Positions 1-11,600 of a stretch of DNA of 64,000 nucleotides are shown here, in pieces. Each line of letters begins with the position of its first letter. Positions within the stretch are counted from its first letter, which is position 1. A model generated the notes under the pieces. The model made no database searches and was not told where the DNA came from. It saw only the letters and a program-made list of their open reading frames with translations. This DNA comes from Amborella trichopoda (Eukaryota; Streptophyta; Magnoliopsida; Amborellales; Amborellaceae): positions 5,497,734 to 5,561,733 of the forward strand of contig NW_006499776.1 of the NCBI RefSeq assembly GCF_000471905.2, given 5' to 3'. The position numbers and the translations under genes were made by a program.

Positions 1-586
1 ATGACCCTCACAATGAGCTATTGTGTTTTATTAAACCAAAATGCCAATCGGGGAAAAAGGTATGACCCTCCATTTCTGCTTTCTTACCACACATGTTTTC
101 GCTATTCTAGAGGTTCTTTTTTTTTTTTTTTTTTGCAACAATCTCAAATTTTATATTGGTTAAATCATTTCCAAAGTCTTGCCACATGGTTACAATTACA
201 AAAAGAAATCCTCTTCACTACATGAGATTTAGGAAGGAAAAAGTATATGTTGCCAAATAGATAGATCTAAGGTGTAGTAATTAATACGGACAGAAATATA
301 AAGTTTGGAAAGAAGTTAACCGGTCCTCAAAACAAATATAGAATTTGGAAAGAAGAATATGCAATCACATTTTCATGATTTTTTTTTGAGAAGCCACATT
401 TTCATTTCCGTGAAATTGGAATGAGGAAAGTGGATAGAGAAACTAGAAAACAGATTTTCAAGGGGGTGTATGTACTGAAGGTGCCCTATGAATTAGTATT
501 ATTGTTTCTTTTTCAGATGTCCCATGGATTATATTTATTAACCCCAAAATCTTTCATCCGGTAGAGTGAAGGAGCGAGAGAAAATT

Positions 587-630
587 GTCCCACATTAGGG
601 ACTTCAAGGAGCAAAAGCCTCTATAAAAAG
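587..630 (+). promoter_or_regulatory. snRNA-type upstream element plus TATA-like pair in a repeat
   Basis: GTCCCACATTA at 587-597 differs at the end from the plant snRNA upstream sequence element (RTCCCACATCG). A TATA-like CTATAAAAAG follows at 621-630, about 23 bases on. In plant snRNA genes a spacing of that order goes with RNA polymerase III. No snRNA is recognisable downstream. The pair may belong to a repeat rather than a working promoter. Confidence 0.25.
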
Positions 631-780
631 CTTAAGGCTCATGTACTATAGCATTAGCTTTCCCACTTACACTATGGCATGCTTACGCCTGGTTGGTTGG
701 GGCCATCCAATGGTTGAGGCCCTCAAATCATGAGTTGGTGAAATAGTGAGATTGAGAAATAGTAAGATACAAAATATGGG

Positions 781-1112
781 GTGGGCCACCTCCCCTTTAA
801 AAAAAATTAAAAAATTGCACATAAAAAAATTCCTCTTTGAAAAAAGCTCAAAAAATCGTAAGTAAATAACAAAATTTCGTCAAAAATTCAGTATGGGGCT
901 GGTTAGCCATTTCAGGACAGAATCGACAGGTTCTGTTCAGACAGAGGTGGGCCACCTCCCCTTTAAAAAAAAATAAAAAATTGCACATAAAAAAATTCCT
1001 CTTTCAAAAAAACTCAAAAAATCGTAAGTAAATAACAAAATTTTGTCAAAAATTTAGTATGGGGCTGGTTGGCCATTTCAGGACAGAATCGACAGGTTCT
1101 GTTCAGACAGAA
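781..1112. repeat. Tandem duplication, 166-bp unit
   Basis: Two adjacent copies, 781-946 and 947-1112, both start GTGGGCCACCTCCCCTTT and end in GTTCTGTTCAGACAGA. They differ at only a few positions, mainly in A-run length, so the duplication is fairly recent. It lies in the inferred first visible intron of the OTU gene. Confidence 0.9.
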
Positions 1113-1597
1113 TTAGCCAGCCGGTTCTGTAGGAGAATCAGCCGGTTTTGTCGGAGAACCAGCCAGTTCAAGGGGGGGACGCGGCCAGTTCTTGAACCGG
1201 ACTGTCTCCAACAATTCCTGATCCGGATTGGGCAATTTCAATCTGGATCGGCGATTTTTAAAACCAAAACTCATCTAAAGTTGATGCCACATCTCAATGC
1301 TTTGCTTTTGCACATGAGTGGGTTATAAGATTTTGTTTGTTTTTGCTACGCTAGGTCACTAGATTGTTGTGATTAGAGCAATAGCCAGTGGTGGATTGCC
1401 CATCTACATTTGTTTCAGTCTGCATTAGTATATGTACATAAGTCCATGGAAACACTGTGGAGCATGAATATCCCCTTTCCTGGGGAGAGTTTTAAGTAAT
1501 GTAGGATGTAATTAACTCCCTCAGAATGGCTGGTACATGGAGCATGCATGAATGGGTTACTAGGCTAATTGCAAAAATGAAGCTCGACAAGTTAGAG

Positions 1598-1805
1598 TCA
1601 TATATATTTGGTGATCCCATAAAAACTGACTAATCAGTGTCCTCTGATAAAATAGTAGTTCTATAGTAAATTCCAAAAGTTATATTTTAAGAGTAGAATA
1701 TCATATATATTCGGTGACTCCCTAAAAGCTGACTAATCAATGTCCTCTGATATAATAGTAATTATATAGTAAATTCTAAAAGTTGGATTTTAAGAGTAGA
1801 ATATC
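1598..1805. repeat. Tandem duplication, about 103-bp unit
   Basis: Two adjacent, diverged copies (1598-1700 and 1701-1805) begin TCATATATATT and end AAGAGTAGAATATC. Both carry GACTAATCARTGTCCTCTGAT. It is non-coding and intronic. Confidence 0.85.
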
Positions 1806-2503
1806 GTAATGGTACTTATTGAATCTGTGATAACTAGGCTTTAATATCACATGAAGCTGTGAAGTAACATTCTCAAGATGCTATGTCTTCATGCATCTGT
1901 CGTGATTAGTAAAATGAATGTAGACAATATCATTTCCTATTCAGCAATCATATGATTTTAACATGGTTTTAATTTTTTAATTATATAAATGTTAAGAATG
2001 TTCCATGAATTTGTTAGTAATTGTGAATGCTGTGTACCCCATTCAAAAATTCATAAACTAACTGACCTGGTCCTCAGTCTACATCCTGTGAGTTGAGGTA
2101 TCAGTACTTGGAATCAATACAGCTTTTTATACTTATGACCTGCAGTTTTTTTGAAATAAGTGATTGAGATATGTCTCATCGATGTTCATTTGTTGATGGT
2201 TGGAAGCTAATTCTGTTATACTTAAATTGTGGCCTTAATGTTTTGATTAATGTTTTTTTGTTCTATCTTTCTGGGCTTTCTGGTTTTCATTAGTTTCTTC
2301 ATGTTTGTTTTGAAGTTGAAGTTTATATTCTTTGGTGATCCCTATAGGTTTATATTTGTCTTGCTTCGGTATATTGTTGTGCTTCATTTTGAGAGGAGTA
2401 TTAAGAGATCTTCTCGTTGACCATTTAATGTTTTATAGCAGTGGCCTCAATTTCTGTAAATACTTTGTGTTAGCAAAACTAAGTTTATAGTTATTCTTAA
2501 CAG

Positions 2504-2653
2504 AAGCACCGAGAAGAATTTGAGCCATTTATCGAAGACGATGTTCCTTTTGATGAGTATTGCCAGTCCATGAAACAAGATAGCACATGGGCAGGCCATA
2601 TGGAACTTCAGGTGGCTTCCCTTGTCACACATTGTAATATCTGCATACATCGT
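2504..2653 (+). CDS. OTU7: OTU gene exon: middle of OTU domain
   Basis: This is a 150-bp phase-0 exon between acceptor ...aacag and donor gtaagt. It encodes 50 residues beginning [20 protein letters not shown] and ending THCNICIHR. The FEPF and [11 protein letters not shown] segments are typical of OTU domains just after the catalytic Cys helix. Confidence 0.93.
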
Positions 2654-5600
2654 GTAAGTCCCATGGTGATTTCTTTATGGGTTATGTTCTCATTTTCTTT
2701 ATTAACATTGAAGAGAGAATGGGGAACCATTTTAACCGAATGAGTTTTACTTGGTTTCTATGTTTTTATTTTAGTTGTTGCACTTGTTATAGTTTTGTAT
2801 AAGCATCGTCTCCTTACTATGGACTGAAGGGAACCTGGCTCATGTTGGTTTAATGATTTACATAGAGCATACGGGCAATCTATTTATTTCCTTGCTTCTT
2901 AACTGAATGGATTTTACTTGAATGGTTTCTATATTTTAATTTTAGTTATTGTACCTGTTATAGTTTTTTATAAGCATCATCTCATCATTATGGACTGAAG
3001 GGAACCTGGTTCATGTTGGTTTAATGATTTTGACATAGAGCATATGGGCAATCGATCTATATCCAACTATTCAGGAAATAGTTGTATAGCTCATGGCTGT
3101 GAAAATTGATGGTGATGTACAAGCCCATTTTGGGGAACAGAAAGCTAGTCATAAGCTACAAGCTTTTACCCAGAATAATACATGTACTTAATCACACGAT
3201 AATTCATCATTATAAAGAAAATGATAGGGAAAATATCTTTGTATACTCTGTTTTGGTGTACCATTTCCCTATAGACTCAGGGTTTTAAAAATTTTCTGGT
3301 GCCATAGGTTTTCTTTAAAATAATCTCCCCCTGAACCCATTTTAACCCTTTTGACTGCTCATTTTTTTGCCCAAACAAAAGATAAAAAGACACCTTTATC
3401 TGTCTACTAAACCTCTTTCTCTGTATCTCTTTATTTCTCTCTCTCTCTCTATAATGTCTCTCTCTAGAGAAAGGTTTAGTAGATAGATGGAGGTATCGGT
3501 TTATTTTAAAGAGAGAGAGTTTTAGTTTAGAGAGAGATCGAGACGTCATAGAGAGAGAAATAACTACATTTTATAGAGAGCTTTGCTAGACTGATAGAGG
3601 TGTCTTTCTAGTTTGTTTTCGCCAAAAACGAGTAGTCAAAAGGGGTAAATTGGGCCCAGGGGGTTAGAAGATATGCTTTTTAGAAAACCTATGCCGTCAG
3701 AAAGTTTTTAAAAACTAGGTCTATGGGTAAATGGTACACCAAAAGAGGGTGTACAGAGATATGTTTCCAAAATGATATTTCATGAATGCAGTGTTTATGA
3801 ATTAATCGATCCTTCCCTGTGGAAGAATTTGAAGGGTATCTCTTATTCTGAAGTGAATCCTCAATTAGACCTTGTGATGCCTTTGTGCTAAATCCCCCAC
3901 CTCTATCCTGCAGTACGGAATTTACAGTTTTCCCCAACGATTAACTAATTTCCATGGAAAATTAACTTTCTCATTCTATGTCATTCATAGAGTTTCTCTC
4001 AATCATCAACACTTCTAGTCATGGTTCAAAAAGTCGGTGCTTGGGAGGCCTCACTGCCTAACATTGGGCCTTTATAGCCCAGTGCAGGGCAGTGACCCTG
4101 GGCTGGCGCCGAAGATGCTGATGAGGGCAGAAAATGTCCTCACCAAAGGGCAAAGATGTAATTCCCCCCTTTGAAAAGGGGGAAGTAGTATTTGGGGGCA
4201 TGTTTGCTCCCCAAACTCTATTTGTGCCCCAAAACTACATTTAGCTCAAAATCAATTTTTTTAAAAGATCGAATTCAAATTGAATTCGAAGTTTTGGATT
4301 TCTTTCGTAATCAAAAGGAATTTGACCCAAAATTTTATGGGGATTAATCAGGAATTGAGCTTGGGTCAAGGCGGTAGTAGCTGGGTTTTCATAGCACTAC
4401 ATCTCAAGTTCCATTCCTATGTAACCTTGCTAAAAGGAAAAAAAAAAAAATTTTTCGGGATTAAAGTGGTTGCAAATGAGAGCTTTGGCAATCGAAAGTG
4501 ACTAATTCAAGCCTAATTCGACCGGTTTTTGAAAGGTTAATGAATTTAATTGTTTATGTTTAGGATTTCGTATTTTTTGTAAGTATTGTGTTATTTTATG
4601 CTTTTTTTTTAATCATTTTATTGTGCTTATTTTGAAGTTTGGTGTTACATATATGATGAAATTTCATGAGTGTTTTTTTATGGTTTGCTATTTTTGTGAT
4701 TTTATTTATGTTTGACTTTGTTTCTAATTTAGAATGCAAATTTGAAAATTTATAATATGTTTATGGTTATGTTTGACTTTGTTTCCAATTTATAATGCAA
4801 ATTTGTTAATACACTCTATGGCGATGTTTCTAATATGTTTATAGTTATGTTTGACTTTGTTTCCAATTTATAATGCAAATTTGGTAATACACTCTATGGT
4901 TTGGCTTTGTTTCTAATATATAATGCAAAATTGAAATATTACTCTATGTTTGGCTATACAATGCAAAGTTGAAATTTATAATATACTTTTGGCTATGTTG
5001 AGCTTTGTTTCTAATTTATTATTCAAATTTGAAAATATTACTCTATCTTGGCTATGTTTCTGATTAATAATGCAAATTTGAAAAATTATAGTATATTTTT
5101 GGCTGTATTTGATTGCTTTTGGCTTTGTTTCTAATTTGTGATGCAAATTTAGCAATAATGAAAGTCCCCCCTTTCACACTCCCACCCCCCAACCAAAAAA
5201 AATAAAAATAAATAAAAGATGGGCTTCCCTTGTCTTCTTGAACATTGCTTCCAGTACAACACATTCTAAATGTGCTCCATTGGATGCTAAGTAATGCTAT
5301 AGTCCCACTATGGAGCCGCATCTGCTGCGCTACCTCTGATCCAAAATCTATGGTTTTTAACTCCAAACAGATTCAAATTTTCTATTAGATGTCAAAGATT
5401 GGTTCTTCCACTGAATATTAATATTTGTTTGCTTGACTGATAGTTCACTGCATATTCAGAGAGATAGGGCTTTTGATTCAAGCCTAGCTCTGATGCCATT
5501 TTAGAATTCTGAATTCTCATTTATAGATTATGTTATTGTAGGGATTTATCCCTGATATAAAATGTATAAATGATGCAAAAACCCAAGTACCTTACACAAA

Positions 5601-8600
5601 GGACTGTGTAAAGATAGATGTATGCATGTCAACAGTGTACACCCATTTTTGACAAGTTTACTTGGGTCCTAACTTATGATAGTGGTCCATGGAACCAATC
5701 TGGGTTTAGGGCTTGCCCAACACTTGTAGTGAATGAGCATTAATGAACCCGTTATCATTGAGCGCCTTGGTTAGGTGCCTCGATCTTACCCTCCGGGTCG
5801 GGTTGACCTGGTGGCGCGGTTCCGGGTTCGAGATGGACCCGGGACCTGAGATCGCTCTCTCGAGAACGGTGTGAAGAAGACATGGGCAGGAATACCAACT
5901 GATGAGAGAGGAATTAGGGTTGCAGGGACTCACCTTGTGTGGGTCCGTGACGCGGTCGGGCTTCTCGCGTGGGTGCCCTCTTAGATCACGAAGAATGCCC
6001 CCTGGCCTGTGGCCGGTTTAGATTCACCTCCCTTGACGTGTTTTCTTCTTTCCTACAAAACACACACACATTAGAGTACAGATAAGTGGGTCTGAGGACC
6101 CCACCTTGTCATAGGGTGAACGCACACATGCGTGTGTGCTTTTTAAAAAAATCACATAAAAGAGCCCATGTCAATTGGACAGCCTCACGGCGTCTCTTTG
6201 ACTAGGGACTTTTGATAAGATCTTATGGTAAGGAAAGAAAGAAAGGGGTGAGAGAGGAAATGACAGAGAAAAGGAAGAAGGGTTTGAAGGTTAGTATTTC
6301 TTTCAACTAGTCCTTCAGAGAAAAGTGGGACGGAGGTTGGCTTGGATTTCACCCAACTTTCAGAGGCAATGAATGGAAATTTTTGTGGAGAGAAGAAGAA
6401 GAAGAATGAGAGAAATGATGAAGGTCAGCTTGGCTCTCGTTGAACCTTTAAAAAAAAAAAGAATGAAGCCGTTTGGCCCGACGGCTAGACGGGCGTAGTG
6501 ACCAGACTAGCGCGACAACTGGTCTGGCGCAGCAGCTAGACTGGCACGGTAACTGGACCAGCACAACGGCTAAACTACTCGACGACAAGACTGGCGCGAC
6601 AACTAATATGGCACAGTGACTGGTCTTGCGCAGTAGCTAGACGAGCACGGTAACTAGATGGGCACACGGCTAAACTACTCCACAAGATTGGTCCTGGCAT
6701 GGTGACTAGTCTGGCACGACAGCTAAACAGGCACGGTAACTTGTCCGGCACAACGGCTAAATTGCTCGACGTCAAAACTAGCACGGCAGTGCAAGGCTCA
6801 ACCAGCTCTCTAGTCAAATAAGAAAAAAGAGAAAGGAGAGAAAGGAAATCGTGCTTACCAGTGTGTGCTGCTGTGCAAGGCAGAAAGTGAGAAGGAAGAA
6901 AGATAGCGCTCCGTAGTGTTACTGCTGTGCACGACAGAGAGAAGAGAGATGAGAGGTGGAGAACGTCACATTCGGCAGTGTGCACTGCCGTGCACAACAG
7001 TCAGAGAGAAAAGAAACTATCACGCTCGGCAGTATGCACTATCGGGCGCAACAGACAGAGAGAAGTGAACGTCATGCTCGACATTATGCCCTGTCGTGCG
7101 CAACAGACAGGGGAGAGAGCGTCACGTTCGGCATTTGCTCTGCCATGCGCAACAGATTGAGAGAGAGAAGAAAATCACGCCCGGCATTTGCACTGCCGTG
7201 CGCAATGAACAGAGAGGGAGAAGAACGTAACACTCGACAGTATGCACTGCCGCGCGCAACAGATTGAGAGAGAGAAGAAAATCACACTCGGCATTTGCAT
7301 TGTCATGCGCAACGAACAGAGAGGGAAGAGAATGTCGCGCTCGACAGTATGTACTGTCGCACGCGATAGACTGAGAGAGAGAAGAAAATCATGCCCGGCA
7401 ATTGCACTGCCGTGCACAACGAATAGAGAGGGAAGAGAACGTCGCGCTCGGCAGTATGCACTGCTGCACGCAACAGACTGAGAGGAACATGAGACAAGCA
7501 AGAAGCAAAGAGAAAAAAAAAGAGAAGAGAAAGGAAGGGAAAGAAGAAAGAGAGAAAAGGAAAGAGATAAAAAAAAAAAAAAGGAAAGAAGAAAGAGAGA
7601 AAAGAAAAGAAGAGAGAGAAAGGAAAGAAGAGAGAGAAAGGAGAGAGAAAGAAGATTACCTTACGCCCTGGAGTACCATCGAAACCCTTCTCTCTCCTCT
7701 CTCCCTCTCTAAGACGTGTCCAAAATCTCAAGCAAAAAGTAGAATTTTTATTGATGAAAACTTGGGTCCTTTTACATGAGGTGCGTGCTTGTTTATATAG
7801 AAGTCGGGCCCAAACATGGGTGTGCAATTAAAAGTTGACCTAATTGTTAAAAATTAACAATTAAGTGAATTAAAGAAATTCTAAGAAAATGGGGCAAAGT
7901 GACAGTTTTGCCCCAGCACCAACAATCCACGAAATTCCAATTGAGTCCCTGCTGTGCCCAAGAACTCTTGCGATCTTCTCGGGTTGGTTCGGGGTCTTTC
8001 CGGTCTCTATTCAGCCGAAAGATGATGTTTTTTCTTGATCGGCTCGGGAAGACGGTTGTTTTGATACCATTTTCGAGCACGGATTAGGTCTTTGGGCCAT
8101 GATCACGAAATGCGAAAATCATGATAAACATGCGATCGTTTTTTAAAGACTACGGCCATTTCTCGGGGTTTTTTGATGATTTTTTCTTTGAATATCAACG
8201 AGCAAGTTGTCGCGAGCGTTTGGCGACGAATGTGGCTTGATTTGGTGCCCCGATGACCATTTTCCATTTTTGATCTTTTGGCTGGAATTTGGTGGCCAGA
8301 AAGTGAAGCAACTTCGTACTCGTCGTGCGTCGAATCTGACCGTCCATCACGAGCGAGGTTTGGCTCCGATGAAGCCTTGAACCTTGTGCTCATAATGGGT
8401 CTGATTTCGAGTCGATCCGACGTGCGAGCGTCATGATGCGGCCACTCGATCGAGATGCGCTCCTGATGGAAAACCTGCAACCTTGTCTTGAATCGCGATC
8501 TTTTCTCTTGTTCTTCTCCCACCTCAGGCATGACATGGGTCGTGCCACATATCAAAATGCTCGGGTCGACACGATGAACGTGCCCATAAAATTTGAGCTT

Positions 8601-11600
8601 GATCTGGCTAGGGATGAGAGAGATATGACCTTTCAAAGTTGAGCCCGAAACCCATGAACACAGTTTCCAGGGTGCATGGTAATAGCGTGTGACCTATCCA
8701 TTTCGGGTAATTTGGCCATAACTGGGTCCAGGAACGTCTGATCAAGCCGAAACTTGTCGCTATGGGTTTTCGGATATTCTGGATACAATGGCGGTGGTCC
8801 CACGGTTTTTGACGCTCTGGTGATAGGGCTGTAGTTATAAAGTCCATTTCAGGGCGATAGAGGTTGATTTTCTCGAAATTATTCTGCGTCTGCTTTGTTT
8901 TAAACTCGTCGGATTGCGATGAAACTCAGCAGGTGTTCTTAGGAGACCTTTATCAACATTCTTAAACCTTCTTGGGCCATTCTGAGACTGTTGGAAATTT
9001 CGCTCTTGGATCAGGGCTTATTATCCTATGGCTTCCATAGTTCACAGGCATTTTGGTACCTGCGGACCTCGGTCGCAAATTGCTTTTCTCTTTATTCGCA
9101 ATGGAGATACAAGTGTTAAAAAATACCCTTAAACACGCCTATGTAGTGGCCCTAGTCTTTTATTCCAATATTGTAACCCTTGGAAATAATTTGATGCAAG
9201 ATATTTTATCAAATTTCCTTTTGTCGGAAACTGTGTTCTACAAAGGAATTTCTTTAATTCTATGTTTTGCATATTGGATCCTCTAAGTGTTTATTGTGGG
9301 GTTTATGTGTCTCCATATCTTATATATGGGGTTGCGGCTTCCATAAAACAATGTAAAGTTATGTTGTTTTGGAAGCTGTGGCTTCCCATGGCTTCCAAAA
9401 TAGCGCAACACTTTTCATTAATTAACATGGGAAGTGCTCCACTACCAACACAGCGCAGCACTTCCCATTAACAAACATAGGAAGTGCTACACTAATGGAA
9501 ACACGACCTCCAGTAATCAGGCATGCCCTTGAAGAACTTGCAAACTTGGCGTGCTTATCTACTTAATCGGGACATTTTTATTTTCATATATTCCAAATTC
9601 TTCCTAAACCTCTTAATTTGTTCCTTGTCTCTTGCAACCTAGACATGAAGAAAGCTAGTTGTCACTTAACTACAAGTCATTAGGCATGAGATGATACTAG
9701 CTTTATGTGATAGATTGCTCTAGATATAATTCATGTAGAACTTCACTGTATTGATAGCATAGTTGCTAAAAGGCTGACTTCAATCATCTATGTCTTTGAG
9801 TGGTAAAAACTCTCTTATTTCATCTACTCTTTTTCAGTTGCTAAAATCTCTTAACTGTTGAACATGTAGCTAGCTTGTTTGTCACACAGTACTTTAATTA
9901 TTAAGGATTGCTCGTACCTTGCTTCAATGCAGGTCATGTCTCCTCGCTGGTACATACGAAATTTCTCAAGTTCTAGAACTCATATGGTTCATCTGTAAGT
10001 ATCTGAGACTCGGTTCCAATTTGATAATTAGATTTTGCGACTGTAGGAGTTTTCTACTTGTGGACTATAATGATTCATCTCTGAGACCTTCAAGTCTTAA
10101 ATGGATTTTAATACAAAGTTTTGAAATTCAAGTTGTTTCTTAACTGTTGTAAAATGCCAAATTCATTTAATATAGCTTCATTTCTTTCTTTCTAATTTTT
10201 AGTTGGGTTTTTGCGTTTCAAATTATATTGTTGAAATAATATGTTAAAACGGATATATTTACTCCATCTTGAAGTTGCATTTGCATTGAGTCGCGATGCA
10301 TCCATTGCATGTCGGTTTACCAATGGTATGGTTGAGTATTTATGGATGGAACTTCTAATTTTATTGGAAACATTTGTTATTGCTTAACTTCTATGCATAT
10401 TCCAGTTTAAAGATGCCCTTTGCCCACAGAAAAGACTGTCTGGAGTACAGCCGCCCATGAGACAGGCCGGTCTGTGGCCTTTCAGGCCGGGCTAGGCCCA
10501 CCCTTGTACCGGCCCAAGCTTCTAGTCCACACATTTGCACTATGCATTCTGTAGTCTATGGACTTTAGTTTTATATAATGTAAGCTTTACATATTAAATA
10601 TGTAATCCATGAACTATAATTATAGGCAATGCGCTTTGACTTTTCTCTCAAGAACTACCATTAAAAAGAAAAGGAAAAACAACTCAAATACCACATTCGA
10701 TCACTATTTTGTGATTTCCTATGGATCAACGCCTCTCTTTAGTTGATCTAGGACTAATGAGAGTACTCAATAGTCAAGATTAAACAATGAGAACTTCTTC
10801 TTTCACCCCACCCTCCTCTCTAGACCACCCTCGCTCTCCTCTCGAACTCTGTCTACCGATCAACCTCTCTCACTCTCTCTCTATACTAATCCACTCCCTT
10901 CTCACACAAAATAGCTACCTCTCTCTCTTCTCTCTCTCTCTCCATCAAACCAACTCTCCTCCCCCCCCTCCAGCCCCAAAAAACAGAAGAAAAACTCTCT
11001 CTCCACAATTGGCCTCTTTTTCTCTCTCCAACCCAGCTCCATCCGCTTATTGATGATTGATTGTTTGATGGGTTTTGTTTAATTTTCTGTTCTTTCTTTT
11101 ATTTAGATTTGTTTTATGTGGTGATGGGGTTTGTTTGATCGGCCATGCTCTAGTTAATTATGGTTTGTTTTTCTCAGTCATGGTGGATTTGATTGATATT
11201 ATCTATAATTTGAGGCCCTGGTTTACTCTTTTAGGGGTTTCATTTTTCAGAACTTAGGGTTATGCTTCTTATGGGGATTGGTATACTATTGATTGTTCAT
11301 TATCCTGAAATGAATGACCTTAATTTTCTTCTTTTTTTTTAAACTTTGTGCCTTTTTTTATTTTTTGGATTTTTTATGCACGTGTCCTTTGTGTGCTGAT
11401 TAAATCCATTGATTTCCTTTTCGTTTCTTATTTTTTCGTTTCTTTTTTGGTTTTGACATAAAAACTTGAAGATAAAAGAATCATGCAGCTCTCTCTTTCT
11501 CTCTCTGGCTTTGGTATCAGTTGGCTTTAATTTTGTATATTATGTTCTTCTTGATGATAGCGTATCTCAAGATTTGATTTGGCGGGTGTTGGAAAAGAAA

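Larger units (their letters stand above)
1..2503. other. Intronic sequence before the first visible OTU-gene exon
   Basis: No exon is recognisable here. The OTU protein's N-terminal exons, which should carry the catalytic Asp-Gly-Asn-Cys box, were looked for and not found, so this stretch is inferred to be intron, with the first exons left of the window. It contains two direct duplications (781-1112 and 1598-1805), a promoter-like motif pair near 587-630 and a degraded hAT-like end near 1230-1262. The open frames at 1-225 and 1059-1328 have no family resemblance. Confidence 0.6.
5690..7926 (-). mobile_element. Probable LTR or solo LTR, minus strand, with internal array
   Basis: Read on the minus strand, an LTR-like start TGTTGGTGCTGGGG lies at about 7926. 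A TATA-like TATATAAACAAGC follows at about 7800-7788 and an AATAAA-like signal at about 7753. A CT-rich leader comes next. The far end is uncertain, near 5690. No TSD was confirmed (ATCCA beside the start, GTCCA near 5687-5691). Part of the interior is occupied by the 53-bp tandem array. No coding domain is visible. Confidence 0.4.

Noticed and set aside
6575..7827. Several long open frames on both strands as genes
   Set aside because: They coincide with the 53-bp repeat and the GA-rich tract and have repeat-derived, low-complexity products.
8103..8636. 177-residue minus-strand gene
   Set aside because: No recognisable domain, an overlapping plus-strand frame, and a position inside an intron next to LTR-like sequence.
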